Source: CAIXLI01 sp964587125
GTDB taxonomy: Bacteria > Pseudomonadota > Alphaproteobacteria > UBA9219
DNA length: 64,000 nt
Reading direction: 5' to 3'
Assembly (NCBI GenBank): GCA_964587125.1
Contig: CAZPKC010000006.1
Span: 1 to 64,000, forward strand
A program made the translations under genes and the position numbers. Of the stretch, positions 7,469 to 16,265 are shown one piece after another. The notes beneath the pieces are model-generated. The model ran no database searches. It was not told the DNA's origin and saw only the letters and a program-made list of their open reading frames with translations. Numbering within the stretch: position 1 is the first letter of the stretch; every line of letters begins with the position of its first letter.

Positions 7469-10231
7469 TCAAAGCGTCATGGCGTTGTAAGCTCTTGAAA
7501 ATGACTCTCTCTTAACCCTGTCTGGAACTGCCTTGCCGCTGCTCGTTGATTGCTCAAATCGGCTTTTGACCTTTCTGGCCAGCAGAATTGGAGCGTCCTT
7601 AGCATTCCGCGCTTCCAAAGTGTCAATTTGAGCGCCCGGCACGGCTTTCTTGACCAAGGCGACGATTTTCTTGGTTTCACAGTCGCTATATCCTCCCATA
7701 TAGGCAATATCGACTGAGACGGAAGGCCCATAACGGAACAGTTTTGAAATCATCGCAGCCGTTCCCTGAACATCAAGATCATTTGCCGTTCCATCCACTA
7801 TCCAGAGAAAATGCGTCATGCCCGCAAACCGTTTCGGTCTGCCTTGCGCGTCGATCGTTTGCTTCGCGAGTCGGTCGATAATTTTCGGAAAAGGCGTATT
7901 ATAAATCGTGCCGACCCCGCCGCCTTGTTTAACGGCCTCAAAATTTTCCCCGATTTGATTTTCGGCATAATCCGGTTCGGCCAACATACGAATGCTGTGG
8001 TTTTCCCACACGCCTGCATAAACGTCAAAATTCGCCCGTTTTCCTGCTTCATAAAGAATCGCCATTGTTTGCAGGCAGGAGTCGATCCGGCGTCCTCCAT
8101 CGGACAGCGCCCTTCTTGTACTGCCGGAACCATCGCCCAGAATCCACAACTCCACGCTGGTCGGCTCGGTTTCAATCTGATCTTTTTTCCAGCGTTGTAA
8201 ATCTGCATCCTCAATTTTTTGTCCGGTCGCGCGTTTCGCGGCCAAATTCATGTGCGCTCGCATATCGAGACGTTGGCGCACGTCGCCGCCACGCGGCAAT
8301 TGTTCTTTTTGCTTCGACAGGCCGCGCACAAATTGTTTTTGCTGATCGCGGATATAGACAAAATCGTCGGCGACGCGAGAGATTACAGGCTCAAGTTCAT
8401 TAATCCGCTTCCTGAATTCTTTCCAATCTCCGCCTGACAGTTTGGTAAGATCAACGTTCCTTTGGCCATCGCTGCCGCCCTGCCCCATATTAAGGTCACA
8501 GGGAGTTCCATTTCCGGCTTTTTCGTCCCCTTGCGCCTCTTTGCCGTCCTTGCCGTTGGAGGCATTGTTTTTGCGTTCCTGCTGCTTGGCGTCATGCGCG
8601 AGATCGCGTACAGTCTTTGCATCGTCCGTGTTGACTTCTTCTTCGCTCTTTTGGCGGTCGGCTTTCCGCGCTTCTTCCGGCGTTGACGGCAAGCTGCCGT
8701 CAATATCCATTTTGCCGACGCCCTCGACATCAACCGAGCCGGGATCGCCGCCTTGCTGTTCCTCCCCGCCCGATCCGCTGCTACTGCCTTGAGAGGGGGA
8801 CGGATCGTCGGAATTTTGCTGATTTTGTTGTGACCCAGACCCGCTTGTCCCGTCGGATTGTTTTTCGCCCTGCTGTTTGGAACCTTCGCTTTGCCCGTTT
8901 TTCTGGTCTTCGGACTGCTGTTGCTTCTGATTCATCTTGTTTTCGGCATTTTCTTCTGCCGCGTCGATCAGAACTTGAGCGTAGGGCGCGGCGTATTTGT
9001 CCCAGATGCCGTCAATCAGCTTGCAACGTCGGTCGGCATAGGCCTCTACACTACGGGCGAAAACGCTTCTGAACAACCAACGGTCGCGTGCAGCGGGTTG
9101 CAGATTGGCCACGCCTTCCGCGCCAACGCATTGTTTCATAAGATCATCAAAGTTGCTGTTATCCACGCCCTTAATGTCGGCGGGATCAACGCCAAGGTTT
9201 TTCCATGTCTCCGTATCCGATGTTTCAAACAGCCCATTGGTAGTATAAAAAGACAACGCTAAGGCTTTTCTGAGTTTGCTTAGGGCTTCCTCGGCGTCAG
9301 CAATCTCTTTTTGTTTTGGGGCAAGCGTTAATCCCTGTTTTTGGGGCAAATTGCCTTGCTCAACTGCCCTTAAATACGCGCCGGAGCCTTGCAGGGTTAC
9401 GTTCGCTGTGTTTAACGACTCAGCAAAATCGTGCGGAAACTCGATGCTTTGATTGGCGGCATAACGGTTCACGCAATTGTCTTCCGTCGCGTTGTATATA
9501 TCATGGCGCAATTCAAATTCTTTGCGGGTGCGCGAAAGCTGTTTGAATTCGTCGCGCGTCAGCTTGCGTGTCTTGCTTTCCTCTAACAATTTATCTACGC
9601 GCTCTTTCAACGGAAGCATCGCATCCGTATATCGGGTTGAAAGTTGCGCGTGGCCAACTTCGTGTATCATCACGCCCGTCGCATGAGCCAGCCCCTTCAT
9701 TCCAGGCGCGGGGTCTTTGCCAAAGCCGAGCAGCAGTGTATGAAACAGGTCGATGTTGATATGGTTTTTATCCGGCGAGAACCAGAACCAGCTCCCCGGC
9801 GTTCCCCAATCCATTGTAGCGTTGCGGTTGGTAATCGAAAGATCGACATAGCGTGCGGACGCGCCAAGTGACCCCGATAACTGAGGATTGCGCGTCAGCG
9901 TTTTCCACAGAGAACTGGAACGAATTGTGCCAGATTTACTGTTTTGAAAAACAAACCCCAATCCAGCGGCCCAGACCAACTGCCCCGCACGCGTCGATAA
10001 ATCCGCCTCAACACGGGCGCTTGGATCGGTCATAACCTGTTCAAGCTTCGACCGTTCCTGTGCGGCTTCCGATGGCAAAGCGTCTAGGAATTCTTTAAAG
10101 CTCGTTTCGTTCAGGGATTTTTCGTTAAACCGTTTTTTCAGGTCAAGCGCATACGCGGTGAAAGGATCGTTATATATGCGATCCAGTTCCGTTTGTACTG
10201 AAAGTCTTATTTCACCAAGGTTTGGCATCAT
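7469..10231 (-). CDS. vWA-domain protein with HEVGH metallopeptidase motif
   Basis: A 920-aa protein in three parts. Residues ~1-430 contain HEVGH (190-194), a zinc-peptidase signature, preceded by a hydrophobic helix. Residues ~437-600 are low-complexity Q/S/G/E/D linker. The C-terminal ~300 residues carry a vWA domain with an intact MIDAS motif, DGSGS (about 695-700), and a second conserved strand (FLWIVDGTAND). The vWA part and linker recall CobT-like partners of MoxR/CobS ATPases, and such an ATPase is encoded nearby. The gene begins ATG ATG with only a weak ribosome site and is followed by DGR target 2. Whether the HEVGH site is active cannot be told from sequence. Confidence 0.85.
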   Translation of the reverse strand: MMPNLGEIRLSVQTELDRIYNDPFTAYALDLKKRFNEKSLNETSFKEFLDALPSEAAQERSKLEQVMTDPSARVEADLSTRAGQLVWAAGLGFVFQNSKSGTIRSSSLWKTLTRNPQLSGSLGASARYVDLSITNRNATMDWGTPGSWFWFSPDKNHINIDLFHTLLLGFGKDPAPGMKGLAHATGVMIHEVGHAQLSTRYTDAMLPLKERVDKLLEESKTRKLTRDEFKQLSRTRKEFELRHDIYNATEDNCVNRYAANQSIEFPHDFAESLNTANVTLQGSGAYLRAVEQGNLPQKQGLTLAPKQKEIADAEEALSKLRKALALSFYTTNGLFETSDTETWKNLGVDPADIKGVDNSNFDDLMKQCVGAEGVANLQPAARDRWLFRSVFARSVEAYADRRCKLIDGIWDKYAAPYAQVLIDAAEENAENKMNQKQQQSEDQKNGQSEGSKQQGEKQSDGTSGSGSQQNQQNSDDPSPSQGSSSGSGGEEQQGGDPGSVDVEGVGKMDIDGSLPSTPEEARKADRQKSEEEVNTDDAKTVRDLAHDAKQQERKNNASNGKDGKEAQGDEKAGNGTPCDLNMGQGGSDGQRNVDLTKLSGGDWKEFRKRINELEPVISRVADDFVYIRDQQKQFVRGLSKQKEQLPRGGDVRQRLDMRAHMNLAAKRATGQKIEDADLQRWKKDQIETEPTSVELWILGDGSGSTRRALSDGGRRIDSCLQTMAILYEAGKRANFDVYAGVWENHSIRMLAEPDYAENQIGENFEAVKQGGGVGTIYNTPFPKIIDRLAKQTIDAQGRPKRFAGMTHFLWIVDGTANDLDVQGTAAMISKLFRYGPSVSVDIAYMGGYSDCETKKIVALVKKAVPGAQIDTLEARNAKDAPILLARKVKSRFEQSTSSGKAVPDRVKRESFSRAYNAMTL

Positions 10232-10666
10232 TAATCCACTGAATTATATAATTTTTTTGTCGGTAACAACAAATCGTTACTTCAAACACAATTTATAATA
10301 ATCGGAAAATGCAGTTTACAGGAAAGCAATGAAAGTAAATAGAAAATTCAGCGTTAACCATGATCGCGCTAATGTCCGCAATTCTTACGGAACTGAAAGA
10401 TCACTGTAGTAATTGTGCCTTTTGCCTTCTTGATATTCTTCGGTTGGAGGGAGTTCCTATCCGGTTTCACCCTGCGGTGCAGGACATTTAAACGTTGGGC
10501 GCGACTATCTGATTTTTCCAAGACTCCTTCGCAAAGTGCAGACCCTTTGAACTTGAAGCCTCACGCCACTGCGTTAAAATGATTAACATTTATTCTTCCC
10601 TTGAAACCGCTAACTGCTGCCCTTAAGTGTAACGAGGTTCGGATATCGTCTACTAACCTCGACCAT

Positions 10667-10706
10667 GAAAAGAAAAAAGGGCCAAATTTGGCCCTTTTTT
10701 CTTTTC
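10667..10706. terminator. 40-bp perfect palindrome, bidirectional terminator
   Basis: A perfect 40-bp inverted repeat centred on AAATTT. GGGCC/GGCCC forms the stem core, with six A on one side and six T on the other. It therefore reads as a Rho-independent terminator on both strands. Confidence 0.8.
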
Positions 10707-10882
10707 ACAGTTGATGAGAATGGGTTTGACCGTCCGAGAAGGAGGTTGGATGCCAAGCCATTCCTTATAGCGTTCGAGGCAGCACCGCGAACGCGCAAAA
10801 ATATAATTTTATGGCGCAGACAGGGCGAGCGATGTGCCCTCTTAGGCACATCGAGAAGCCAATCTCTCTTCGACCAATAAAG

Positions 10883-10905
10883 AAGGGGCCAAGTGGCCCC
10901 TTTTC
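10883..10905 (+). terminator. Rho-independent terminator
   Basis: Stem GGGGCC/GGCCCC with an AAGT loop followed by TTTT. No coding gene ends upstream on this strand, so it may terminate a small RNA starting after the 10667-10706 palindrome. Confidence 0.6.
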
Positions 10906-11057
10906 ATTTCAATGATCTGAAAACAGGGTGAGCCCATCACTCAGCCAGAAAACTTATTGGATAAACATGGTTAAAAAAGATACTTCCGATGAAAGTATTT
11001 TTAGCCTCGTCCATGTTATATACTCAGGCGCTTTCATCATATGAATTTTAAAACATC

Positions 11058-13811
11058 ATGTTTGACCAAATTGATTACGACTGCATGACGGCTTTAAGAG
11101 AACGGCTCCGCGTTCAAGTTGGGCTAACCCGCCATTATAATGTCAGTTGTTCGACGGGGCGCATTCCCCTTAGTAACGGGTCAAGTAGCGCTTCTCATTT
11201 TCAACCTGAAGAAAATGAAATTCTTCGCTTCTATACCCGCAAAGGAAATAACCACACGCCTCAGTTTCTATTGGCCCCCCTCACGCCCGAGGCGTTTGAA
11301 GAAAGGGTGCAAAACGTTAAGCTGACGACGGCCGGAAAACAACGCGCAGAGATTGTTCGACGCGCGATAAAAAAACATCCTGAAAATTTTTCGCGGCAAG
11401 TCGTCACGGCGTATTCGGCGCTTTATAACGAAATTCTGCCCTCCCGGATTCGGCAAATTACGATCGATTATGAACTTTTTGCTCCGGAATTTTTGATAGA
11501 GGTGCTTCAGGATAAAACCTCCGCAACGCACCAGCTTTTGGGGACAAAAGAGGGAAACGATTTTATTTTAACCCGCTTTTCGGATGTCCGTACGGCCTGG
11601 AAAATCGGGGAAACGCCTTTCGATTTGTTGCATACGACGCCAAAAGGCCCGATTCAGCTCATGCCCTATCGAGGCGACCTTTCTCCGGATACATTATGCA
11701 ACAAGTTGAAAGCCGCAGAGATTATCCCGAAATCGGCGCTGAACACTCTCGTGTTTCTTCTTGAAGCTGGGCTTGCGCCCGTTGGCGGCATGGAACAGGT
11801 GCTTTATGCAACCCAAATCAAAGAACGCGTTCTTGAGTGGCTCAAGACTTGCCGCCCTGAGGACCCGCGTATCGACGCCTTTTCGAAAATCCCGACAGAC
11901 CGTTCTTATTTCTCCTTATGGGGCGCGTGCTCGGATGATTTATGCGCCCCTGCCTATTACGGGAACGCGTTGCATGATTGGCGCCTGACCGAAGCAACGG
12001 CACGGGATATTATGGACGTGCCGGGATCGATCTCGATGAGCGCTGATTCCATCGTTCTTAACAATCGGTTGCTTTCCTCTTCCGAAGAATTTCTTGACGA
12101 AGAAACGGCTCGCGAAGCGTTCGCCCGTTTGGCTGAAAAAGGAGCTCTTGTTCTTGTGTCGAAACCCTCCTTGAAAAAACAAAAGGGAGAGGCTTCTCGG
12201 AAATTGCAAGACATCACGGACCCCCTTCTTTCCGGATGCATGGATCGCGTTCTTAGAAAACGGCCGATGTTCGATTTGGTTCGCCAAGCCAAAACTCTTC
12301 GCGATTACGTGAATCCTCTTATGGACTGGACTTTTCAACCTGAAACGTTTCCCTATGCACGCTCCCTTCTGGGGCACATCGTCAATGAAATCAAAATCTG
12401 CTACGGGGATTCCACGGCGCAGGACGTCAAGAAGCAATTGGAGAAGAATTTTTCAGTTGAAACGGGCGTACACGTATCTCTTCCGCGCACGATGAACCGC
12501 CCGGGCAAGCCTTCTTCTCCGATTTTCAACAGCAGCACGCTTTGCTATCAGGCGATCCTTCTTTCCGCGGCGGCACAACTCACAACGCCGCTTGTTCCAA
12601 CCGATTTATGGGCACAGGTCATCGACCTATTCCACGGCGTAGATTCGGCCCCTTATAATCCGCAGATTCAGCCTCTGCCCTCTTTCGTCGATTGGGATAA
12701 AATTCGGATCGACAAGAACGATCCGCGTTTTTATGAGAAGCTTGTTCCGCTCGGCCCCTTTTCGCGCTATTTCAGCATTTTTACGGACGGCATTTACGCG
12801 GGCGAACGCGAAACGTCCTGCTATACGCCCGGTGAAATCGAAGGCGCAACGATAACTCCCTTCGTTCGCGAAAGCCTCGCCGAACGGCTCACGCTTGCAA
12901 ATATGCTTTTGCCGGAAGGCTATGCTTTTCTGGTATTCGAAGGACACCGTGAAGTGAGGGATCAGAAAACTTTTTTTGGGCGATTTGCCAACAAACTCTA
13001 CGAAGACAAGAAAGGAAGTTTTATCGAGGAAAAACAGGGATTCTTGCGTCCCTATACGAAAGAAGACGCTTTTTCCGAGGCCCAAAAGCATTGGCTACCG
13101 CCGGATGCCGAAAATTCGACTCACACGACCGGAGGTTCGCTTGATCTCACCCTTGTTCGCTTCGATAAAAACGACTGGGAATGCCTGCAAAAGCTTAATC
13201 GGGATCAGCAATATCTCCTTGATCTCGGTTTATCCGAATCCGATGACAGAATCTTCGAGATAGAATTGCAGCGCCATCAACTTTTCCGAGAGAAGGCGCG
13301 GATGGTGCCGATGGGAATCGTTTTTGACGAAGTTTCTTGGGATGAAAAAGGTTATCGTAAATCAGACCTGCGCTATTTTGCGGAAAAGAGAGAACGCGAG
13401 CCAAAAAATCCCGAGTTTTTGCTAAGCGAGGAGGAAAAGCAGATTGAAGAAAATCGCCGTCTCCTTCACACGATCATGACGATCGTCGGTTTTACGCCCG
13501 GAGAAAGAGAACTGTACCATTTTGACTTGTGGAACAAACGTTGGGCTACTTCCACAAAAAGCTCCGTTTCCTTTTACGGCCCCGCCGTTCGTTCACCCGA
13601 AAATCTGGAATTCGAGCAATTTCGGAGAGACATTCGCGATCTCAGCATCAAAGCCTCAAATCCGGATTTTGATCCTGCAAAATTGATCTGGGGCGATTCG
13701 ATAAGATTTGAGCTTTTACGCCAATACGGATCGATGACAACCGCCAATCTCGACCGCCAGTACCGCGCGGCTTATATTCCTTCATGTCCGTTGTCCTGTA
13801 AAGCGATGTAA
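11058..13811 (+). CDS. Large protein with C-terminal VanX-like (M15D) dipeptidase domain
   Basis: A 917-aa protein. The last ~300 residues match the D-Ala-D-Ala dipeptidase family (VanX/DdpX): FEGHREVRDQ in place of the family's GYRP segment, THTTGGSLDLTL with zinc ligands H689 and D696, MGIVFDE, and ELYHFDLW with catalytic E818 and ligand H821. So the active site looks intact. The first ~560 residues are not recognised, and typical VanX is only about 200 aa. There is no signal peptide, so a cytoplasmic location is likely. The ribosome site is weak. It may recycle or degrade D-alanyl dipeptides; the N-terminal region could be a targeting or regulatory module. Confidence 0.75.
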   Translation: MFDQIDYDCMTALRERLRVQVGLTRHYNVSCSTGRIPLSNGSSSASHFQPEENEILRFYTRKGNNHTPQFLLAPLTPEAFEERVQNVKLTTAGKQRAEIVRRAIKKHPENFSRQVVTAYSALYNEILPSRIRQITIDYELFAPEFLIEVLQDKTSATHQLLGTKEGNDFILTRFSDVRTAWKIGETPFDLLHTTPKGPIQLMPYRGDLSPDTLCNKLKAAEIIPKSALNTLVFLLEAGLAPVGGMEQVLYATQIKERVLEWLKTCRPEDPRIDAFSKIPTDRSYFSLWGACSDDLCAPAYYGNALHDWRLTEATARDIMDVPGSISMSADSIVLNNRLLSSSEEFLDEETAREAFARLAEKGALVLVSKPSLKKQKGEASRKLQDITDPLLSGCMDRVLRKRPMFDLVRQAKTLRDYVNPLMDWTFQPETFPYARSLLGHIVNEIKICYGDSTAQDVKKQLEKNFSVETGVHVSLPRTMNRPGKPSSPIFNSSTLCYQAILLSAAAQLTTPLVPTDLWAQVIDLFHGVDSAPYNPQIQPLPSFVDWDKIRIDKNDPRFYEKLVPLGPFSRYFSIFTDGIYAGERETSCYTPGEIEGATITPFVRESLAERLTLANMLLPEGYAFLVFEGHREVRDQKTFFGRFANKLYEDKKGSFIEEKQGFLRPYTKEDAFSEAQKHWLPPDAENSTHTTGGSLDLTLVRFDKNDWECLQKLNRDQQYLLDLGLSESDDRIFEIELQRHQLFREKARMVPMGIVFDEVSWDEKGYRKSDLRYFAEKREREPKNPEFLLSEEEKQIEENRRLLHTIMTIVGFTPGERELYHFDLWNKRWATSTKSSVSFYGPAVRSPENLEFEQFRRDIRDLSIKASNPDFDPAKLIWGDSIRFELLRQYGSMTTANLDRQYRAAYIPSCPLSCKAM

Positions 13812-13909
13812 AATATCGCGCTCTAGAAATAGGGTTCACAACAGGGGCTTTTTTAAGGTAAGACTTGCGAGAGAAGGCAAAACAATCCCCTTTCCAAGGA
13901 AAGCCCCAT

Positions 13910-15325
13910 ATGCGTTCTATTTTTCGCAAGAAAATCATTACCCATACGGATTCCGAATATGACCGTAGTTCTTTACGAAAATGCCTTTCCGCCCTTGACC
14001 TGACGTTGCTCGGCATCGGATGCATTATCGGCACGGGAATTTTCGTTCTTACGGGCATAGCGGCCGCGACGCAGGCCGGTCCCGCCGTTGTCCTGTCTTT
14101 TGTGATCGCCAGCGTCCCCTGCATTATGGCCGCTCTTTCCTATGCTGAACTGGCTTCCTGCGTGGGCGGTTGCGGCAGCGCCTATGGTTATTCCTATGCC
14201 GCATTCGGCGAACTGATCGCATGGATCGTGGGGTGGGACCTTATTCTCGAGTATGGGGTTTCGGTCGCAGCCGTCGCCAATGGTTGGTCGGGTTATTTCA
14301 ATAACATTCTGACTGTCATCGGCTTGTCGCTTCCCAACTGGCTTACGCGCGGGCCTTTCGACAGCGGGATCGTCAATCTTCCCGCCGCATTTATCATTCT
14401 GACGCTGATGGGCGTTCTTGTGCTGGGCATCCGGCAAAGCGCGCAGACGAACGCGGCGATTGTTTTTATCAAGCTCGTGACGCTTGCCGTTTTCATCATT
14501 GTTGCGTTGTTCAATATTCATCCGGCAAACTGGCATCCTTTCATGCCTTACGGCTGGTTTTCAACTCTGCCCGGCGGAAAGACCGTCGGCGTCCTTGCTG
14601 CGGCTTCTTTGGTGTTTTTCGCCTATGTAGGTTTCGACGCCGTTTCGGTCGCCGTCGAAGAAACGCGCAATCCGCGGCGCGATGTGCCCATCGGCATTCT
14701 GGCCTCTCTGGGATTTTGCACGCTTGTCTATGTTATCGTATCGGGATTGCTGACTTCTCTCGTTCCCTACACCGAGCTTAACGTGTCGTCGCCGGTCGCT
14801 TTCGCGCTTCAACAGATCGGCATTCATTGGGCGTCGGCATTGGTCGCCACGGGCGTTATCGCGGGACTGACTTCGGTGATGCTGGCGCTTTACTACGCCC
14901 TAACCCGCATCATCTACGCCATGGGACGGGATGGTTTGCTGCCGCGAGGCGTGGCGCTCGTCAACGAGAGGACGCTCACCCCCGTGCGCGCGACGGTACT
15001 GCCGGGCATCCTTATGGCGATCATCGCAGGATTTTTTCCTCTCGGCATTTTGGCGGAACTGGTGAATATCGGCACGTTGGCGGCTTTTATTCTTGTGTGC
15101 GGGGGCGTCATCGTTCTGCGGTACACGCATCCGAAAATGCACCGCCCCTTCAAAGTGCCGGGAGGCATCGTCTTGCCGATGCTCGGCGTCGTGACGTGCG
15201 GCGCATTAATCGCTTTCTTGCCGCTCATCACGCATCTTCGATTTGTCATCTGGCTTGTAATCGGCATCGCCGTTTACTTCGGCTACTCGGTCAGACACAG
15301 CAATCTGGCCGACAAGCACAACTAA
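13910..15325 (+). CDS. APC-family amino acid permease
   Basis: A 471-aa inner-membrane transporter from the ATG at 13910, which has AAGGA ten bases upstream; the reading frame extends to a TTG at 13865 but without a ribosome site. About twelve hydrophobic segments are visible. The first carries the APC signature LLGIGCIIGTGIFVLTG, and VGFDAVSVAVEETRNPRRDVP in the middle is typical of the cationic amino-acid transporter branch (YfnA/CAT-like). It lies about 100 bp behind the VanX-like gene on the same strand, so amino acids released by that enzyme might be linked to it, but this is only context. Confidence 0.88.
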   Translation: MRSIFRKKIITHTDSEYDRSSLRKCLSALDLTLLGIGCIIGTGIFVLTGIAAATQAGPAVVLSFVIASVPCIMAALSYAELASCVGGCGSAYGYSYAAFGELIAWIVGWDLILEYGVSVAAVANGWSGYFNNILTVIGLSLPNWLTRGPFDSGIVNLPAAFIILTLMGVLVLGIRQSAQTNAAIVFIKLVTLAVFIIVALFNIHPANWHPFMPYGWFSTLPGGKTVGVLAAASLVFFAYVGFDAVSVAVEETRNPRRDVPIGILASLGFCTLVYVIVSGLLTSLVPYTELNVSSPVAFALQQIGIHWASALVATGVIAGLTSVMLALYYALTRIIYAMGRDGLLPRGVALVNERTLTPVRATVLPGILMAIIAGFFPLGILAELVNIGTLAAFILVCGGVIVLRYTHPKMHRPFKVPGGIVLPMLGVVTCGALIAFLPLITHLRFVIWLVIGIAVYFGYSVRHSNLADKHN

Positions 15326-15346
15326 GGCTTCCGTAAAAAAAGATTT

Positions 15347-16096
15347 TCATTTACCGACTTGCTTGAGCGTCGCGGCAATCAGCCTTTTAGCCGCAGGCAG
15401 AGGATCTCCCTTGGTGACGTAATAAAGAGAGATTTTTTCTTTTTTGTCGAGCACCAACGGACGCACGGACGGAGTTGTCGAGCTTTCGCTCATAATGCCT
15501 AATGCCTCCGGTATTTGGGCTACGATTCTTTCGATCATAGTGGCATTAAGCATTTCGCGCCTATCCGCCTTTATCGGCTTGCCTCCCAGAAGATTCTTTT
15601 CGACATCGGAGCGAAGCCCCCCCGATGGAATTTCGGTCACAACGAGGATGGGTCTATCCTCGCCGCCGACCTCTTTCCAGTTGGTTGTTTTTCCGCTCAG
15701 GATATCGGCGATTTGAGATTCTTTCAGCTCTTTAACCGGATTAGATGGATTGACTGTAAAAGCAACATAGGTCTTTAAGATTTCCAAGGGCTTGAACGCG
15801 GCAATATCGATAGCGCCGGGCGTTTCCGCATTCACTTTGGCGGCTGTGGCTGCCAAATCGCTGGATATCATGGCTATGTCGGCCTTGCCTTTCGCCAGAT
15901 CGAGCAAGCCTTTGCCCGAACCGTTAGCCACGATATCAAGAACGAGCCCAGAATCCCGCTGAATTTCGGCGGCATGGGCATCAAAAACCGCGGCGACAAA
16001 CGTGGTCGATCCATGGATGGAAATCGTTTCGGCAATCCCTGACGTCGGAAACAGAAGCGCGCCAAGCAACACTATAATTTTAATGCCAGATTTCAT
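15347..16096 (-). CDS. PstS-like periplasmic substrate-binding protein
   Basis: A 249-aa protein from the ATG at 16096 (AAGGA seven bases upstream). The signal peptide runs MKSGIKIIVLLGALLFPTSGIAE. The mature part follows the PBP-like phosphate-binding fold: ISIHGSTTFVAAVFDAHA, VANGSGKGLLDLAKGKADIAMIS, and IPSGGLRSDVEK. It has no ABC permease neighbours, and it lies divergently to a chemoreceptor 170 bp away. It could therefore be a sensory binding protein rather than a transport component. The ligand is not certain; phosphate or a related oxyanion is the family default. Confidence 0.8.
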   Translation of the reverse strand: MKSGIKIIVLLGALLFPTSGIAETISIHGSTTFVAAVFDAHAAEIQRDSGLVLDIVANGSGKGLLDLAKGKADIAMISSDLAATAAKVNAETPGAIDIAAFKPLEILKTYVAFTVNPSNPVKELKESQIADILSGKTTNWKEVGGEDRPILVVTEIPSGGLRSDVEKNLLGGKPIKADRREMLNATMIERIVAQIPEALGIMSESSTTPSVRPLVLDKKEKISLYYVTKGDPLPAAKRLIAATLKQVGK

Positions 16097-16265
16097 AAAA
16101 AATTCCTTATACGTTGGAGCAAAAAAGTTAAACGAGAGATTCTCTTCTACCAAAACCCGGATAAATTCACCAGTTCAAAATGTCAGAAACAATTTTCGTT
16201 AGGGAAGTATTAAGGGCTGTGGCGCTACGTTCTTCGGGCAACGAGAATCATTCAGGAGAAGCAAA

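Larger units (their letters stand above)
10232..11057. other. Intergenic stretch with structured segments, no convincing gene
   Basis: About 830 bp between the vWA gene and the VanX-like gene. I see no protein-coding gene: the short frames here lack ribosome sites and change into each other across a palindrome. Two parts look structured. One, roughly 10445-10535, has GAGGGAGT able to pair with ACTCCTTC around a small CCTGC/GCAGG hairpin. The other, 10707-10882, has two hairpins (GCGTTCG/CGAACGC and GATGTGCC/GGCACATC) and ends in a terminator. Either could be a small RNA. I compared them by memory with tRNA, tmRNA, 6S and SRP RNA and cannot assign them. Confidence 0.5.

Noticed and set aside
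3037..10231. Reading the AAA+/vWA pair as CobS/CobT cobaltochelatase
   Set aside because: No cobalamin genes are nearby, the ATPase is much longer than CobS, and the vWA protein has an HEVGH region that CobT lacks.
10720..10770. Possible tRNA-Ser 3' end on the minus strand
   Set aside because: A short stretch looked tRNA-like, but no acceptor stem, anticodon arm or CCA could be fitted.
10610..10880. Short frames on both strands across the 40-bp palindrome
   Set aside because: Both contain the translated palindrome (KRKKGQIWPFFLF), have no ribosome site and no family resemblance.
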